Positions 35,443-44,776 of a stretch of 64,000 bases of DNA are shown here, in pieces. The notes below the pieces were generated by a model, which searched no databases, was not told where the DNA came from, and worked only from the letters and a program-made list of their open reading frames with translations. The translations under genes were made by a program, and so were the position numbers. How positions within the stretch are numbered: position 1 is the stretch's first letter; each line of letters starts with the position of its first letter. Source of the DNA: Alcanivorax sp. REN37 (lineage in GTDB: Bacteria > Pseudomonadota > Gammaproteobacteria > Pseudomonadales > Alcanivoracaceae); NCBI RefSeq assembly GCF_041102775.1, contig NZ_JBGCUO010000001.1, positions 310,001 to 374,000 on the forward strand. The letters are read 5' to 3'.

Positions 35443-35628
35443 CAACAGCGTCCTGCTCTGCAGCGGGGAATATCGGGGCCGGGGAGTATAGCAGCATGGT
35501 CTGGGCGGGTTGAGACACCTGCGTGCACCGAGCCCTCGATTCGCGTATAAGGCAGGCGCTGCGTCAGGTGACGCCCGGCGGTACGCTGCTGGGACGGGCG
35601 TGGGACCGTGCATCGGACCATTATTCAC

Positions 35629-35656
35629 CTGACAAATAGTGAGAATACGAGATATT
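35629..35656 (+). promoter_or_regulatory. Possible aceA promoter
   Basis: CTGACA (35629-35634), a 16-nt spacer, then GATATT (35651-35656), in the AT-richer middle of the 347-nt gap 35443-35789. It gives a long 5' leader of about 125 nt. No other gene is seen in the gap. Confidence 0.35.
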
Positions 35657-35789
35657 GATTTTATTTATGCGCGGCGACTGCCTAGACTGCACCTACTTTC
35701 CGAACCGGACTGCCAACCGGGGCGGAGAGTAGACGGCCTCGGCACTGCGGTCGTCACTTCCCATCTAGAGCTTGAATAGGATTCCGACC

Positions 35790-37391
35790 ATGTCTCAATA
35801 CCTGAAAGACATTGATGCGGTAGCTTCCGTTGTCAAAGGCGACAGCACCTGGAGCGCGATCAACCCTGAGTCCGCGCTGCGCATGCGGCTGCAGAACCGC
35901 TTCAAAACCGGCCTCGACATTGCCAAGTACACCGCCGCAGTCATGCGCAAAGACATGGCGGAGTATGACGCTGACACCAGCAAGTACACCCAGTCCCTGG
36001 GCTGCTGGCACGGTTTCATCGGCCAACAGAAGCTGATCTCCATCAAGAAGCACTTCGGCAACACCGACAAGCGCTACCTCTACCTGTCCGGCTGGATGGT
36101 TGCTGCGCTGCGCTCTGAGTTCGGTCCGCTGCCCGACCAGTCCATGCACGAGAAAACCTCTGTGCCGGCGCTGATCGAAGAGCTGTACACCTTCCTCAAG
36201 CAAGCTGACGCGTGGGAACTGAACCACCTGTTCCGCGACCTGGACGCTGCCCGTGAGAAAGGCGACAAGGCTGCCGAAGGCGAGATCATCAGCAAGATCG
36301 ACGGTTTCGAAACCCACATCGTGCCGATCATCGCTGACATCGACGCCGGTTTCGGCAACGAAGAGGCCACCTACCTGCTGGCCAAGAAAATGATCGAAGC
36401 CGGTGCCTGCTGCATCCAGCTGGAAAACCAGGTATCCGACGAGAAGCAGTGTGGTCACCAGGACGGTAAAGTAACCGTTCCGCACGCTGACTTCCTCGCC
36501 AAGATCAACGCGGTTCGCTACGCGTTCCTGGAACTGGGTGTGGACGACGGCGTGATCGTTGCCCGTACCGACTCCCTGGGTGCTGGCCTGACCAAGCAGA
36601 TCGCCGTGACCAACAAGCCGGGCGACCTGGGCGACCAGTACAACAGCTTCCTCGACGGTGACTACATCTCCTCTGCCGAAGACATCCAGAACGGCGACGT
36701 GGTGATCAAGGCCGACGGCAAGCTGAAGAAAGTGAAGCGTCTGGCGTCCGGCCTGTTCTGCTTCAAAGAAGGCACCGGTATCGACCGCGTGGTGCTGGAC
36801 TGTGTAACCAGCCTGCAAAACGGTGCTGACCTGCTGTGGATCGAAACCGAGAAGCCGCACGTTGGTCAGATCGCGGAAATGGTTAACCGCATCCGCGAAC
36901 AGGTACCGAACGCGAAGCTGGTGTACAACAACAGCCCGTCGTTCAACTGGACCCTGAACTTCCGCCAGCAGGTCTTCGATGACTGGGCAGCAGAAGGCAA
37001 GGACGTTTCCAAGTTCGACCGTGCACGCCTGATGTCCGCCGACTACGACGGCTCAGACCTGTGTGAAGAAGCTGATGCACGCATCCGCAGCTTCCAGCGT
37101 GACGCAGCCCGTGAAGCAGGTATCTTCCACCACCTGATCACGCTGCCGACCTACCACACTGCGGCACTGTCCACTGACAACCTGGCCAAAGGCTACTTCG
37201 GTGACGAAGGCATGCTGGCGTACGTAGCGGGCGTTCAGCGTCGCGAAATCCGTCAGAGCATCGCCACCGTCCGCCACCAGGACATGGCTGGCTCCAACAT
37301 CGGTGACGATCACAAAGAGTACTTCTCTGGTGAAGCGGCACTGAAAGCCGGCGGTAAAGACAACACCATGGGCCAGTTCGACAACATCTGA
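35790..37391 (+). CDS. aceA: Isocitrate lyase AceA
   Basis: 533 residues from ATG 35790 (AGGA 8 nt before it; an in-frame ATG 18 nt earlier lacks a site). Isocitrate lyase splits isocitrate to glyoxylate and succinate, the entry to the glyoxylate bypass needed for growth on fatty acids, alkanes or acetate. The catalytic Cys is in DEKQCGHQDGK (about residue 218), with metal and substrate motifs IADIDAGFGN and VYNNSPSFNW. It is the long Pseudomonas-type form. Codon choice looks highly biased, as expected for strong expression. Ends with a strong terminator. Confidence 0.96.
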   Translation: MSQYLKDIDAVASVVKGDSTWSAINPESALRMRLQNRFKTGLDIAKYTAAVMRKDMAEYDADTSKYTQSLGCWHGFIGQQKLISIKKHFGNTDKRYLYLSGWMVAALRSEFGPLPDQSMHEKTSVPALIEELYTFLKQADAWELNHLFRDLDAAREKGDKAAEGEIISKIDGFETHIVPIIADIDAGFGNEEATYLLAKKMIEAGACCIQLENQVSDEKQCGHQDGKVTVPHADFLAKINAVRYAFLELGVDDGVIVARTDSLGAGLTKQIAVTNKPGDLGDQYNSFLDGDYISSAEDIQNGDVVIKADGKLKKVKRLASGLFCFKEGTGIDRVVLDCVTSLQNGADLLWIETEKPHVGQIAEMVNRIREQVPNAKLVYNNSPSFNWTLNFRQQVFDDWAAEGKDVSKFDRARLMSADYDGSDLCEEADARIRSFQRDAAREAGIFHHLITLPTYHTAALSTDNLAKGYFGDEGMLAYVAGVQRREIRQSIATVRHQDMAGSNIGDDHKEYFSGEAALKAGGKDNTMGQFDNI

Positions 37392-37414
37392 TCGAACCCC
37401 TGTAGTGAAGTCTG

Positions 37415-37445
37415 AAAAAGGCGCTCTTCGGAGCGCCTTTTTTTA
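37415..37445 (+). terminator. aceA terminator
   Basis: 12-bp stem (37415-37426 with 37431-37442), TTCG loop, and a T-rich tail. Confidence 0.93.
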
Positions 37446-37620
37446 TGCCCAAAACTCAGGCTGATCAGCCGTTCTAGCCAGTGCCGCAACAGTAGAACGG
37501 CTGAAAAACCTGCCGGTCGCGCCGTCTGCAATCAAAGTGTCATCGCCGCCCCCGAGCATGCACCGCCGTACCGACCGCCACACTGGGCCGGTCGCAAGGG
37601 GACAGCGGGGAGAGAGAAAG

Positions 37621-38790
37621 ATGGCAGGGGTGAATCGGTCGGCAGCGCTGGCCTGTTTAGCGTTGGGTTTGGCAGCCTGTGGCGGTGGTGGCAGCAGCGA
37701 CAGTGCCGTGCCCGCACCAGAGGCCGCCGCGCGCGAACGGGTGCGCATGATCGTGATGGGCGACTCCGGCACCGGCAGTGCTGGGCATTACGATGTCGGC
37801 CGGGCCATGGCCAAGGTCTGCGAGCTGAAACAAGACGCCGACGGCCGCGCCGGCTGTGATCTGGCGTTGGGCATGGGCGACAACATTTATGACGACGGCG
37901 TCAAAGGCGCCTATGACGAGCAGTTCGATACCAAATTCGAGTTGCCGTTCGAGCCGGTGAAGCTGCCGTTCTACATGGTGCTTGGCAACCACGACAATAC
38001 CGGCGTGTTCGGTGGCGATGGCCTCAGCAACCGGCGCGGCGAGTACCAGGTTGACTACCACTACCGCACCGACCGTTTCTCCGAACGCTGGCAGATGCCG
38101 GCCCGCTATTACCGGTTCACCGCCGGCGACAGTCATGGTGGACAGCCGCTGGTGGAAATTTTCGCGCTCGACTCCAACCCCATCGCCTTGGTGGATGCCG
38201 ACGCCCAGTACGCCGATCATTCCTACGGCCTGATGCAGCGTCAGTGGATGCTGGATGCGGCGCAGCAGTCGCGCGCGCGTTTCAAAATTGCCATCGCACA
38301 CCACCCCTACCTATCCAATGGTAAGCACGGCAATGCCGGCAATTACGATGGGTTGCCGCCGCTGCTGTTTCCGATCATCTCCGGCACCAAGTGGAAGGAG
38401 TTCATCGAAAAAGCAGTGTGCAATCGGGTCGACTTCTTTTGGTCCGGGCATGACCACGATTTGCAGGTGATCGATCCCGTGCCGTCCTGCGGCCGCACCG
38501 CGTTCATGGTCAGCGGTGCCGCCGGCAAGACGCGGCAGATCAAGGATGCTGAGCGCAACGTGGCGACGTTCCAGCGTGGTGGTGTGTACGGGTTCTTCTG
38601 GGCAGAAGCGGTGGAAGGTGATCCGGACACCGACACACTGGGCGAGCTGTGCATCGAAGCCTATGTGCTCGACCGTGACGATGTGGATCTGGGGGTGGTC
38701 AATGCGGAGGGCCTAACGCCCGCCCATGTGCAGTGCTATCCGGAATACCGCAAACCGATGCCGTCGTTGCTCGATCTGGGCCGCTCCTAA
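37621..38790 (+). CDS. Lipoprotein metallophosphoesterase (acid phosphatase-like)
   Basis: 389 residues from ATG 37621 (GGAGAGAG upstream). The signal has lipobox LGLAAC followed by a GGGGSS spacer, so it is lipid-anchored outside the cytoplasm. Metallophosphatase motifs appear in order: VMGDSGTG, GMGDNIYDDG, LGNHDN, IAHHPYLSNG and SGHDHDLQ, resembling purple acid or tartrate-resistant phosphatases. It would release phosphate from organic phosphates in the periplasm or at the surface. Cys residues may pair in the oxidising location. It converges with the ChaC gene, 10 nt apart. Confidence 0.87.
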   Translation: MAGVNRSAALACLALGLAACGGGGSSDSAVPAPEAAARERVRMIVMGDSGTGSAGHYDVGRAMAKVCELKQDADGRAGCDLALGMGDNIYDDGVKGAYDEQFDTKFELPFEPVKLPFYMVLGNHDNTGVFGGDGLSNRRGEYQVDYHYRTDRFSERWQMPARYYRFTAGDSHGGQPLVEIFALDSNPIALVDADAQYADHSYGLMQRQWMLDAAQQSRARFKIAIAHHPYLSNGKHGNAGNYDGLPPLLFPIISGTKWKEFIEKAVCNRVDFFWSGHDHDLQVIDPVPSCGRTAFMVSGAAGKTRQIKDAERNVATFQRGGVYGFFWAEAVEGDPDTDTLGELCIEAYVLDRDDVDLGVVNAEGLTPAHVQCYPEYRKPMPSLLDLGRS

Positions 38791-38800
38791 CCGACTCTGG

Positions 38801-39388
38801 TCAGCCGGTGCGGCGCAGCGCGCGCACCGCATCGGCGAGGGCGAACACATGGTCGTCCTCGGCTTGCAGGTCCACCAGCGCATCCGCCAGCCCCAGCACG
38901 TAATCTGCGTTGGGGCCGGATTGGCCGGCGCTGTGGTGAATCTGTCGCGCCATGTCCGGTAGCGGCGCTGGGCCCAGGAAAGCGCCGTTATCGGCATTGG
39001 CGATGTACATCAGACCGTCCACCGTCCCTTGACCCTGCAAGTGCAGGTCGGTCATCACGCGCAGGTAGCCATTGCGCTCACGCTCATCCAGCGGATGCAG
39101 TACTTCCGGGGAGATTAGATAGGCCATGCCCACGCACCAGCCGGCTTGTTGGGCTGGTACCAGAGTAGCTACTCGGCCCGGCGCATCCGGTGTGCCGCGA
39201 TGATCGTGTGAGCCCTGCCAGAAACGACGCTGCCAGCCGGCAATGCGCGCCGGCTTGCGGTCGAGAAACGGAAAGTCAGCCCGGAAGATCAGGGAACCAT
39301 AGCCGAACAGCCACAACGGCTTGTCGGTGGCGAGGGGCAACTGCTGGTTGAGGTGGAACGTGTCGGCCGTCACCGCGTTTCTCCGCAT
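38801..39388 (-). CDS. ChaC-family gamma-glutamylcyclotransferase
   Basis: 195 residues with the ChaC signature WLFGYGSLIFRADFPF (about 26-41) and the catalytic Glu in LDERERNGYLR (about 98-108). The family cleaves glutathione to 5-oxoproline and Cys-Gly. ATG 39388 gives a short N-terminal extension. GTG 39373 has the better GGAG spacing and may be the real start. The protein is cytoplasmic. No operon partner on this strand: the phosphatase gene upstream is 70 nt away. Confidence 0.85.
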   Translation of the reverse strand: MRRNAVTADTFHLNQQLPLATDKPLWLFGYGSLIFRADFPFLDRKPARIAGWQRRFWQGSHDHRGTPDAPGRVATLVPAQQAGWCVGMAYLISPEVLHPLDERERNGYLRVMTDLHLQGQGTVDGLMYIANADNGAFLGPAPLPDMARQIHHSAGQSGPNADYVLGLADALVDLQAEDDHVFALADAVRALRRTG

Positions 39389-39458
39389 CGGGGCTCAAGT
39401 GGACTGCAGCAGTATGCCCCGGAACCTTATTCCTTATAAATATGAATTATTCATTTCC

Positions 39459-40112
39459 TTATGCCGCTTCTGCACAAACCTGCTTGGGCATCACGCCATG
39501 GGCCACCAAGCTGGAGAAAGTGCCGTGGTCGGTGTGCGACAAGGCAATGGTGCTGCGCGAGCCATGCGGCACGCGCATGCCGAGAAACATGCGTGACGGA
39601 TCCATGCCGAGCACGTGGGCAATCACCATACGCATTACGCTGCCGTGGCAGATCATCAGGATGCGCTGACCTTGTAGGCGCTCAGTCCAATACTGCCAGG
39701 CGCTCACCACCCGTTCACTGAACAGTGCCCGGGTTTCCCCTTCCGGCGGCGCGTAGTGGTCGTTGCCGGACCAAAAGCTCTGCAGCCGTTGTTGATCTCG
39801 GTGCGGCAAGTCTTGCAGTCGCAAGCCGGTCCAGTGGCCGAAATCCAGATCGCTGAAATCGGCGTCTAGGTACAACGGGATATCATTGATGCCAGCAATC
39901 TGCTCGGCGAAGCTCTGGCAGCGTTGCAGTGGTGATGTCAGCACCGCGTCCCAGTGTTCCTCCAGCGTTACCGCTGTGCGCATCTGCGACCAGCCGAGGT
40001 TGGAGAGGGGGTCATCACGTTGGCCGCGGAACACGCCGGGGCCAACCGCTTCGCCGTGGCGCAGCAGTTCCACATGGGTGGGCGGGCAGTAGGGTGTGGC
40101 ATTGAGAATCAT
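39459..40112 (-). CDS. Histidine phosphatase family protein
   Basis: 217 residues from ATG 40112 with an AAGGAGG site 6 nt upstream. The phosphohistidine motif is VELLRHGEAV (about 14-23), the second Arg/Glu elements are LTSPLQRCQSFAE and PPEGET, and the distal His is in LMICHGSVMRMV (about 157-168). The layout fits CobC/phosphoglycerate-mutase-like phosphatases. The cobalamin role of CobC is not supported by neighbours. The substrate is unknown. Confidence 0.87.
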   Translation of the reverse strand: MILNATPYCPPTHVELLRHGEAVGPGVFRGQRDDPLSNLGWSQMRTAVTLEEHWDAVLTSPLQRCQSFAEQIAGINDIPLYLDADFSDLDFGHWTGLRLQDLPHRDQQRLQSFWSGNDHYAPPEGETRALFSERVVSAWQYWTERLQGQRILMICHGSVMRMVIAHVLGMDPSRMFLGMRVPHGSRSTIALSHTDHGTFSSLVAHGVMPKQVCAEAA

Positions 40113-40452
40113 GGTTGGCCTCCTTGGCAGTCGCGGCGGAGCAGACTCCAAAAGCTCGTGGTGGATCGCCGCAGGGTGGCGCGGAGCGGCAGTCTGCTCT
40201 CAGGCACCGTGCCGTCCGCGAGCCGCGGAGAGGCCGGTGTGCTGCCGTTAATGTGCGCCGGGTAACCAGTACGGCAGTCTAAGCGATAGCCGGAAGGCTC
40301 CGCCACTGGGCTGGTGGCAGAGCTTGGCCGCAGACTGACGTGGATCACGGCGGCGACAGCTTCGGGGGGCAATCAAGGGCCGGCAAGACGTGACGCGCCA
40401 ATGGCGTAAACGTCACCAAGCGGCCGCCGGACGGTGCCGGCGGCCGGGCGGG
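40113..40452. other. Intergenic region with hairpin
   Basis: 340 nt with no supported gene. A 10-bp perfect GC inverted repeat (40421-40430 with 40437-40446) lies 6 nt after the META-lipoprotein stop and may end that transcript, though no T run follows. The remainder presumably holds the phosphatase promoter on the minus strand; no convincing box was seen. Confidence 0.5.
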
Positions 40453-41757
40453 TTAGAACAGGTAAACCGATTGGAATAGCGCAATCTCATTCTGCTGGTC
40501 ATCAAACAGCCGCAGCAGCTCGCCCTCCAAACGGTAACTGCGTACCTGCTCGAACAGGCTGCGGTAGCGCTGCTCGGTGGCCATGCCGTCGATGCACGCC
40601 ATCATGGTGGCGCCGACCCCGGCAAAGCGCAGCGCATGCTGATCACCGAGTTCATAGGCGGCAAAGAAACGGTTGCAACCGAGGCTGCCGTGGGCGCGCA
40701 GTGCGCCGTCATCCTCAGCACCGGCCAGCACCAAGTGCGGCTCGCTGGCCGACTCGCCGGGCAGTTTGGCACCATCCAGTTGGGTCAGCTTCCAGTAGGT
40801 GTTGGTGAGCGAGGCTTCGGTACGCTGCGCGCAGCGGCCGTTCTCGCGCATGTCCAGTGCTTGGGTGATGTGCAAGGTGCCGTCCACCAGCACACCGCGC
40901 ACCGAGGCCAGCAGGCTGCCATCGGCTTGGCGGCGGCCATCCCACTGTTGGCGCACGTCTTCGGCACCGCCGTTGTCGGCCAGCGCGTAATCCTGATCGG
41001 TCTGGCAGTCATGGAACCAGGCGCGGTCGCCTTCGACGTGGTATTCGCCATGGTGCAGTGGTGCTGCCAGCGGCAGCAGGGTCAGGTTGACCGGATCCGG
41101 CTGGCGATCCTTGAGTGTGGTACTGCTGGCGCTCAGTACCGGTTTGTCATCACGGTAAACGGTGGCAACCAGGCGCCGGTCTGGTTGGCCGGATTGGCGC
41201 GGCAGTAGGAACAGCCGGAAGGGCTGCGCGCTCGTGTCAGCGTCTACCTGCAGGCTTTCCCGCTGCAGCACGCCGCCGCGCACATTAGGGGGCGTCACCG
41301 GTTCCAGTACCAGCTCGACGCGGTCGCCAGCCTGCAGTGATTGCTGCGCTAGGTCGAGCTGGCCGTCCAATGCCCACGCGGCACTGTCGTCGCGCAGCCA
41401 AGTGCCGTCCAAGACGTCAACGCCAGATACCGATAGTCGGTCGGCGGCATCAAGCGTAAGCGTAGCTTGGTGGCTCCAGTCCGCGTCGGACGACGGCACG
41501 CGGCCGGTCAGCGTGACGGCGTCGCCGGAATCGGTTTGCCAGCGCTGTCCTTGCAGGTCGTCGACGCCGAGCAGGTGCCAGCGCTGGGTGCCTTCCAGCA
41601 CCATCACCGGCTGAGTGTCGCCTTGCTGGGTCCAGACGCCGATGCGGCGATCCGGCTGCGGGTCGGCAGGACCGCCGCCGTCGCAGCCTGCCAGGGCGGC
41701 GCTCATCAGCAGCGCGCCGAGGGCGAGATGGGGGGCAGACAGCAAACGCAGGGTCAT
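40453..41757 (-). CDS. META-domain lipoprotein with lipo-YbaY-like region
   Basis: 434 residues from ATG 41757 (GGAG 7 nt upstream). The signal with lipobox (MSAALAGC, Cys near 25) is followed by an NlpE-like segment (about 38-85), a YbaY-like beta region (about 115-220, DGTWLRDDSAAWAL and VYRDDKP) and, at the C-terminus (about 325-430), an HslJ/META domain (TYWKLTQLDGAKLPGE, GSLGCNRFFAAY, MMACIDGMATEQRYRSLFEQV). META proteins are linked to outer-membrane stress and novobiocin tolerance. It is 12 nt downstream of mtgA in one operon, consistent with an envelope role. Confidence 0.82.
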   Translation of the reverse strand: MTLRLLSAPHLALGALLMSAALAGCDGGGPADPQPDRRIGVWTQQGDTQPVMVLEGTQRWHLLGVDDLQGQRWQTDSGDAVTLTGRVPSSDADWSHQATLTLDAADRLSVSGVDVLDGTWLRDDSAAWALDGQLDLAQQSLQAGDRVELVLEPVTPPNVRGGVLQRESLQVDADTSAQPFRLFLLPRQSGQPDRRLVATVYRDDKPVLSASSTTLKDRQPDPVNLTLLPLAAPLHHGEYHVEGDRAWFHDCQTDQDYALADNGGAEDVRQQWDGRRQADGSLLASVRGVLVDGTLHITQALDMRENGRCAQRTEASLTNTYWKLTQLDGAKLPGESASEPHLVLAGAEDDGALRAHGSLGCNRFFAAYELGDQHALRFAGVGATMMACIDGMATEQRYRSLFEQVRSYRLEGELLRLFDDQQNEIALFQSVYLF

Positions 41758-41769
41758 GGGTATCTCCAA

Positions 41770-42483
41770 TCAGGGGGCAGCGCGGGGTGGCAGAGCAATC
41801 TGGTCCATGCGGGCGAGAATGATTTGCCGGTAGCGCGCCAGCCAAGGGGTGACGCCGTGCTCAGCATAGTAGCGGGGGCGCGGCAGTCGTGCTGCCAGTT
41901 CGGCGGCCTGCAGCGGTGAAAGTTCCGCAGCGCTGACGTTGAAGTAATGTTGTGCAGCGGCCTCAGCACCATAAAGGCCGTCACCCCATTCCGCCACGTT
42001 CAGGTACATTTCCAGAATGCGGTGCTTGCCCAGTATCACTTCTGCCATCAGCGCGATGGCGGCTTCTTGTCCCTTTCGCAAGTAGGAGCGACTGCCGCTG
42101 AGGAATAGGTTTTTCGCCAACTGCTGGGTCAGTGTTGAGCCGCCGGCCACTGGGGCACCGGCGTCACGATTGCGTTCCCAGGCGTGGCGTAGACCCTCCC
42201 AGTCGATGCCCCCGTGTTCGAAGAAGCGGCTGTCCTCGGCGGCCAGCACCGCCCGTTGCAGCGACGGTGCGATCTGCTCCAGCGGCACCCAGCGGTAATC
42301 TAGCGTCACCGGGGCGCCGTGCTCGGTCGCCAACCGCTGCACGGCAGCACGCATGAAGGCGGTGTGCTCCGGCGGGTGCTGTTGATACACCCACAGTCGC
42401 AGCGCGAAACTGGCTTGCAGCAGCAAGGCGAGCAACAGCATCGCCAGCAGCAGTCGTCGTGCCAGGCGCAGGATTCGGGTCAT
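41770..42483 (-). CDS. mtgA: Monofunctional peptidoglycan glycosyltransferase MtgA
   Basis: 237 residues. One N-terminal transmembrane anchor (about 9-30) precedes a GT51 domain with catalytic Glu in RAVLAAEDSRFFEHGGIDW (about residue 83), GGSTLTQQLAKNLFLSGSRS, and the second Glu in MYLNVAEWGDGLYGAEAAA. It polymerises lipid II into glycan strands at the periplasmic face without a transpeptidase domain. The length matches the family. It is the first gene of an operon with the META lipoprotein. Confidence 0.95.
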   Translation of the reverse strand: MTRILRLARRLLLAMLLLALLLQASFALRLWVYQQHPPEHTAFMRAAVQRLATEHGAPVTLDYRWVPLEQIAPSLQRAVLAAEDSRFFEHGGIDWEGLRHAWERNRDAGAPVAGGSTLTQQLAKNLFLSGSRSYLRKGQEAAIALMAEVILGKHRILEMYLNVAEWGDGLYGAEAAAQHYFNVSAAELSPLQAAELAARLPRPRYYAEHGVTPWLARYRQIILARMDQIALPPRAAP

Positions 42484-42629
42484 GGTGTGAGTCCTCGCAA
42501 ACCCCGTCTGCCCGATCTTGATCGGGCGTTTGTCACATCAAATGTCGAGTCTGGACAAAAAATAGTCCCAATCTGCAGGCTTTCTGACACAATTGCCGGC
42601 TTCCCTACCTGTCTTGCCGAGATGGTCTC

Positions 42630-44543
42630 ATGCATTGGATCTCCTACCTGTGGGAGCGCGCCCGTCCGTTGTTGCTGGTGCTTGGCGCCGGCGTGCTGTT
42701 CTTCGCGCTGTTGCGCGGTGCGTTGCTGCTGCTGTACCCGGCGCATTTTGACAGCCTGACCGCCGCTGGCCTGTGGCAGGGTTTCAGCCAAGGCGTGCGC
42801 TTTGACCTCTCGGTGCTGGTGCTGTTCACCGCGCCGATGCTGCTGGCGCTGGCGATCCCATTGCGCTGGGGCGATTCGATCCGCTGGCGCCGGTTCTGGT
42901 TGCTGTTGGCCGGTGTGCCGATGCTGGCGCTGTGGCTGCTGGGTTTCGGTGACCTCGGCTATTTCGGTGAGGTCGGCCGTCACCTCGGCAACGAGCTGCT
43001 GACACTGGGCAGCGAAATCGGTCTGTTCTGGAACATTGCCATGGAGTCGCGGCGCGCAGAAGCGCTGGCGCTGCTGATCATGGTGGCGCTGTTCCCGTTG
43101 CTGTGGTGGTTTGCCGTGGTGCGACCGGGCAGCCGGCCGTTGAAGCGCTCGGTGGGCTTGGTGCCGCGGGTATTGGTGTCGCTGGTGTTGGTGGCCGGAT
43201 GCGTGATGGCCAGTCGCGGCCTGCAACTGGAGGGCAAACCGGTCAGCGTGATTGACGCCTATGTCAGCGGTAACGAACAAATTTCCAACCTGACCCTGAA
43301 CGGCGCTTTCAGTGCCGTGAATGCCTCGCTGCACAGCCAGCCACGCACGCCGCGTTACTTCTCGCCAGAAGCGCTGGCGGCGGCACGGGTGCAGTACGGC
43401 GTTACCGGCGATAACCCGTTCTTCAAGCATTACCCGGATAACCAGCCAAGCGGCCGCAACGTGGTGGTGATTCTGCTGGAAGGTTGGAGCTACCGGTATT
43501 TGGATGGACTCGCCGGCAGCCAGCACGGCGCGACGCCGTTCATGGATTCACTGGCGCAGCAGTCGTGGGTGTTCGACCGCTTCTATGCCGCCGGTCAGCG
43601 CAGTATCCAGGGTCTACAAGCGGTGTTGACCGGCATCCCGCTGCTGCCCGGCAATCCTTGGCTTGGTCATGGGCTAGAGCTGACCAACATGACCCGCATT
43701 GGCGCCTTGGCCGGCCAGGCCGGGTACCGCACGTTGATGATGCAGTCATCTCCCCGCCGCTCGTTGCGGGTGGACTCGGTCGCGCGCAGCCTCGGGTTTG
43801 CGGAGTACTACGGTCAGGAGGACGTGCCTCTGCGGCGCGATTACGGCAACGAGGCGCCCCGCTACGGTTGGGATTACGACAGCCTGATGTTTTTCAAGGA
43901 CCAGCTCGACCGGCTGCACGCTGGTGGCGAGCCGTTCTTCGGTTTCCTGTTCACCGGCACCACTCATGAGCCATTTGCGGATCCGGGTGCGGAATTCCAC
44001 GTGGCGCCCCATGATCGTCGAGGCCTGAATGGTTTCCTCAACACCATGCGCTACACCGACTGGGCGTTGGAGCAGTTCATGGCGGCAGCGCAAGACAGCG
44101 ACTGGTTTGCCAATACCACCTTCATCTTCACCGCCGACCATGAGTGGGGCGGTGATGGGCAAGACACTGCGGACATGTTCCACATCCCGCTGATCATCCA
44201 CGCCCCGGGGCAGGTGCCCAGCGCTCGCACCGATCGGCTGGCGTCGCAGTATGACTTGCTGCCGACCATGGTGGATGTGATGGGCTTGGCGCAACCGTTC
44301 TCGGCGCTGGGCGATTCGCTGCTGCGGCCGGATGAGTCGCCGGATGCCTGGATCACGCAAGGCGATATGCTCGGGGTGATCGAGGACGGCGTGCTGCTGC
44401 GCCACACCCCGGCCGGTCGCTTCGATGTGCAACCGGCGGAGGTGCAGGACGATCTGCTGCATCGGGCCGAGCACCGGCTGTTGCTGCTGTACCAGCTGGC
44501 TGCCGAGCGTCTTGGCCGCAACCTGTGGGTGAGCGAAGAGTAA
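42630..44543 (+). CDS. LTA-synthase-like sulfatase/phosphoglycerol transferase
   Basis: 637-residue membrane protein with five transmembrane segments in the first 200 residues and a large periplasmic sulfatase-fold domain (about 275-560). The metal Glu is in VVVILLEGWSYRY (about residue 286), with downstream ligands FLFTGTTHEPF and FIFTADHEWGG. The family nucleophile is normally Thr; here the matching loop reads YAAGQRSIQGLQA, with Ser at that place. Proteobacterial relatives transfer phosphoglycerol or phosphoethanolamine to periplasmic glycans or envelope glycolipids. The acceptor is unknown. Confidence 0.85.
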   Translation: MHWISYLWERARPLLLVLGAGVLFFALLRGALLLLYPAHFDSLTAAGLWQGFSQGVRFDLSVLVLFTAPMLLALAIPLRWGDSIRWRRFWLLLAGVPMLALWLLGFGDLGYFGEVGRHLGNELLTLGSEIGLFWNIAMESRRAEALALLIMVALFPLLWWFAVVRPGSRPLKRSVGLVPRVLVSLVLVAGCVMASRGLQLEGKPVSVIDAYVSGNEQISNLTLNGAFSAVNASLHSQPRTPRYFSPEALAAARVQYGVTGDNPFFKHYPDNQPSGRNVVVILLEGWSYRYLDGLAGSQHGATPFMDSLAQQSWVFDRFYAAGQRSIQGLQAVLTGIPLLPGNPWLGHGLELTNMTRIGALAGQAGYRTLMMQSSPRRSLRVDSVARSLGFAEYYGQEDVPLRRDYGNEAPRYGWDYDSLMFFKDQLDRLHAGGEPFFGFLFTGTTHEPFADPGAEFHVAPHDRRGLNGFLNTMRYTDWALEQFMAAAQDSDWFANTTFIFTADHEWGGDGQDTADMFHIPLIIHAPGQVPSARTDRLASQYDLLPTMVDVMGLAQPFSALGDSLLRPDESPDAWITQGDMLGVIEDGVLLRHTPAGRFDVQPAEVQDDLLHRAEHRLLLLYQLAAERLGRNLWVSEE

Positions 44544-44559
44544 TAAATCGTGCGCCAGC

Positions 44560-44588
44560 TTGCGTGCCAGGCCGCTGCGGCATAGATT
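44560..44588 (+). promoter_or_regulatory. Promoter ahead of the riboswitch
   Basis: TTGCGT (44560-44565), a 17-nt spacer, then TAGATT (44583-44588). This would start RNA at about 44596, just before the aptamer. Confidence 0.5.
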
Positions 44589-44596
44589 GTGCGCCA

Positions 44597-44728
44597 ACAA
44601 GGGGAGTAGCTTTTCGCCAAGGTGTCGTCATCACGGCGGTGGACCCAGTCCACACCCGGTGCCTTGGGCAACGACAGTTGCAAGCAAGACCTTGCCTACG
44701 GGCAGGTCGTGCGTGGAAAACACCCCAA
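44597..44728 (+). ncRNA. yybP-ykoY (manganese) riboswitch
   Basis: The conserved yybP-ykoY core is visible: AAGGGGAGTAGC at 44599-44610 and CAAGCAAGACCTTGCC at 44681-44696. They are separated by a paired arm (GGTGTCGTCATCACGGCG and following) and closed by the 3' part of the P1 region near 44715-44728. This class senses Mn(II) and commonly precedes terC/alx and mntP genes in proteobacteria. Here it is directly followed by an intrinsic terminator and then by a terC gene, which is the expected arrangement. Binding by Mn(II) would favour the anti-terminated form. Confidence 0.88.
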
Positions 44729-44729
44729 T

Positions 44730-44762
44730 AACGGCCTGTTCATCGTGAACCGGCCGTTTTTT
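44730..44762 (+). terminator. Riboswitch-controlled terminator
   Basis: Stem AACGGCC/GGCCGTT (44730-44736 with 44752-44758) with a one-base internal mismatch and inner stem GTTCA/TGAAC, followed by T6. It lies 15 nt before the terC ATG and is the expression platform of the riboswitch. Confidence 0.85.
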
Positions 44763-44776
44763 GTTGGAGGAGTGCA

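Noticed and set aside
40109-40372. 87-codon minus-strand frame upstream of the phosphatase gene
   Set aside because: No ribosome site, no motif and random-looking composition; treated as intergenic.
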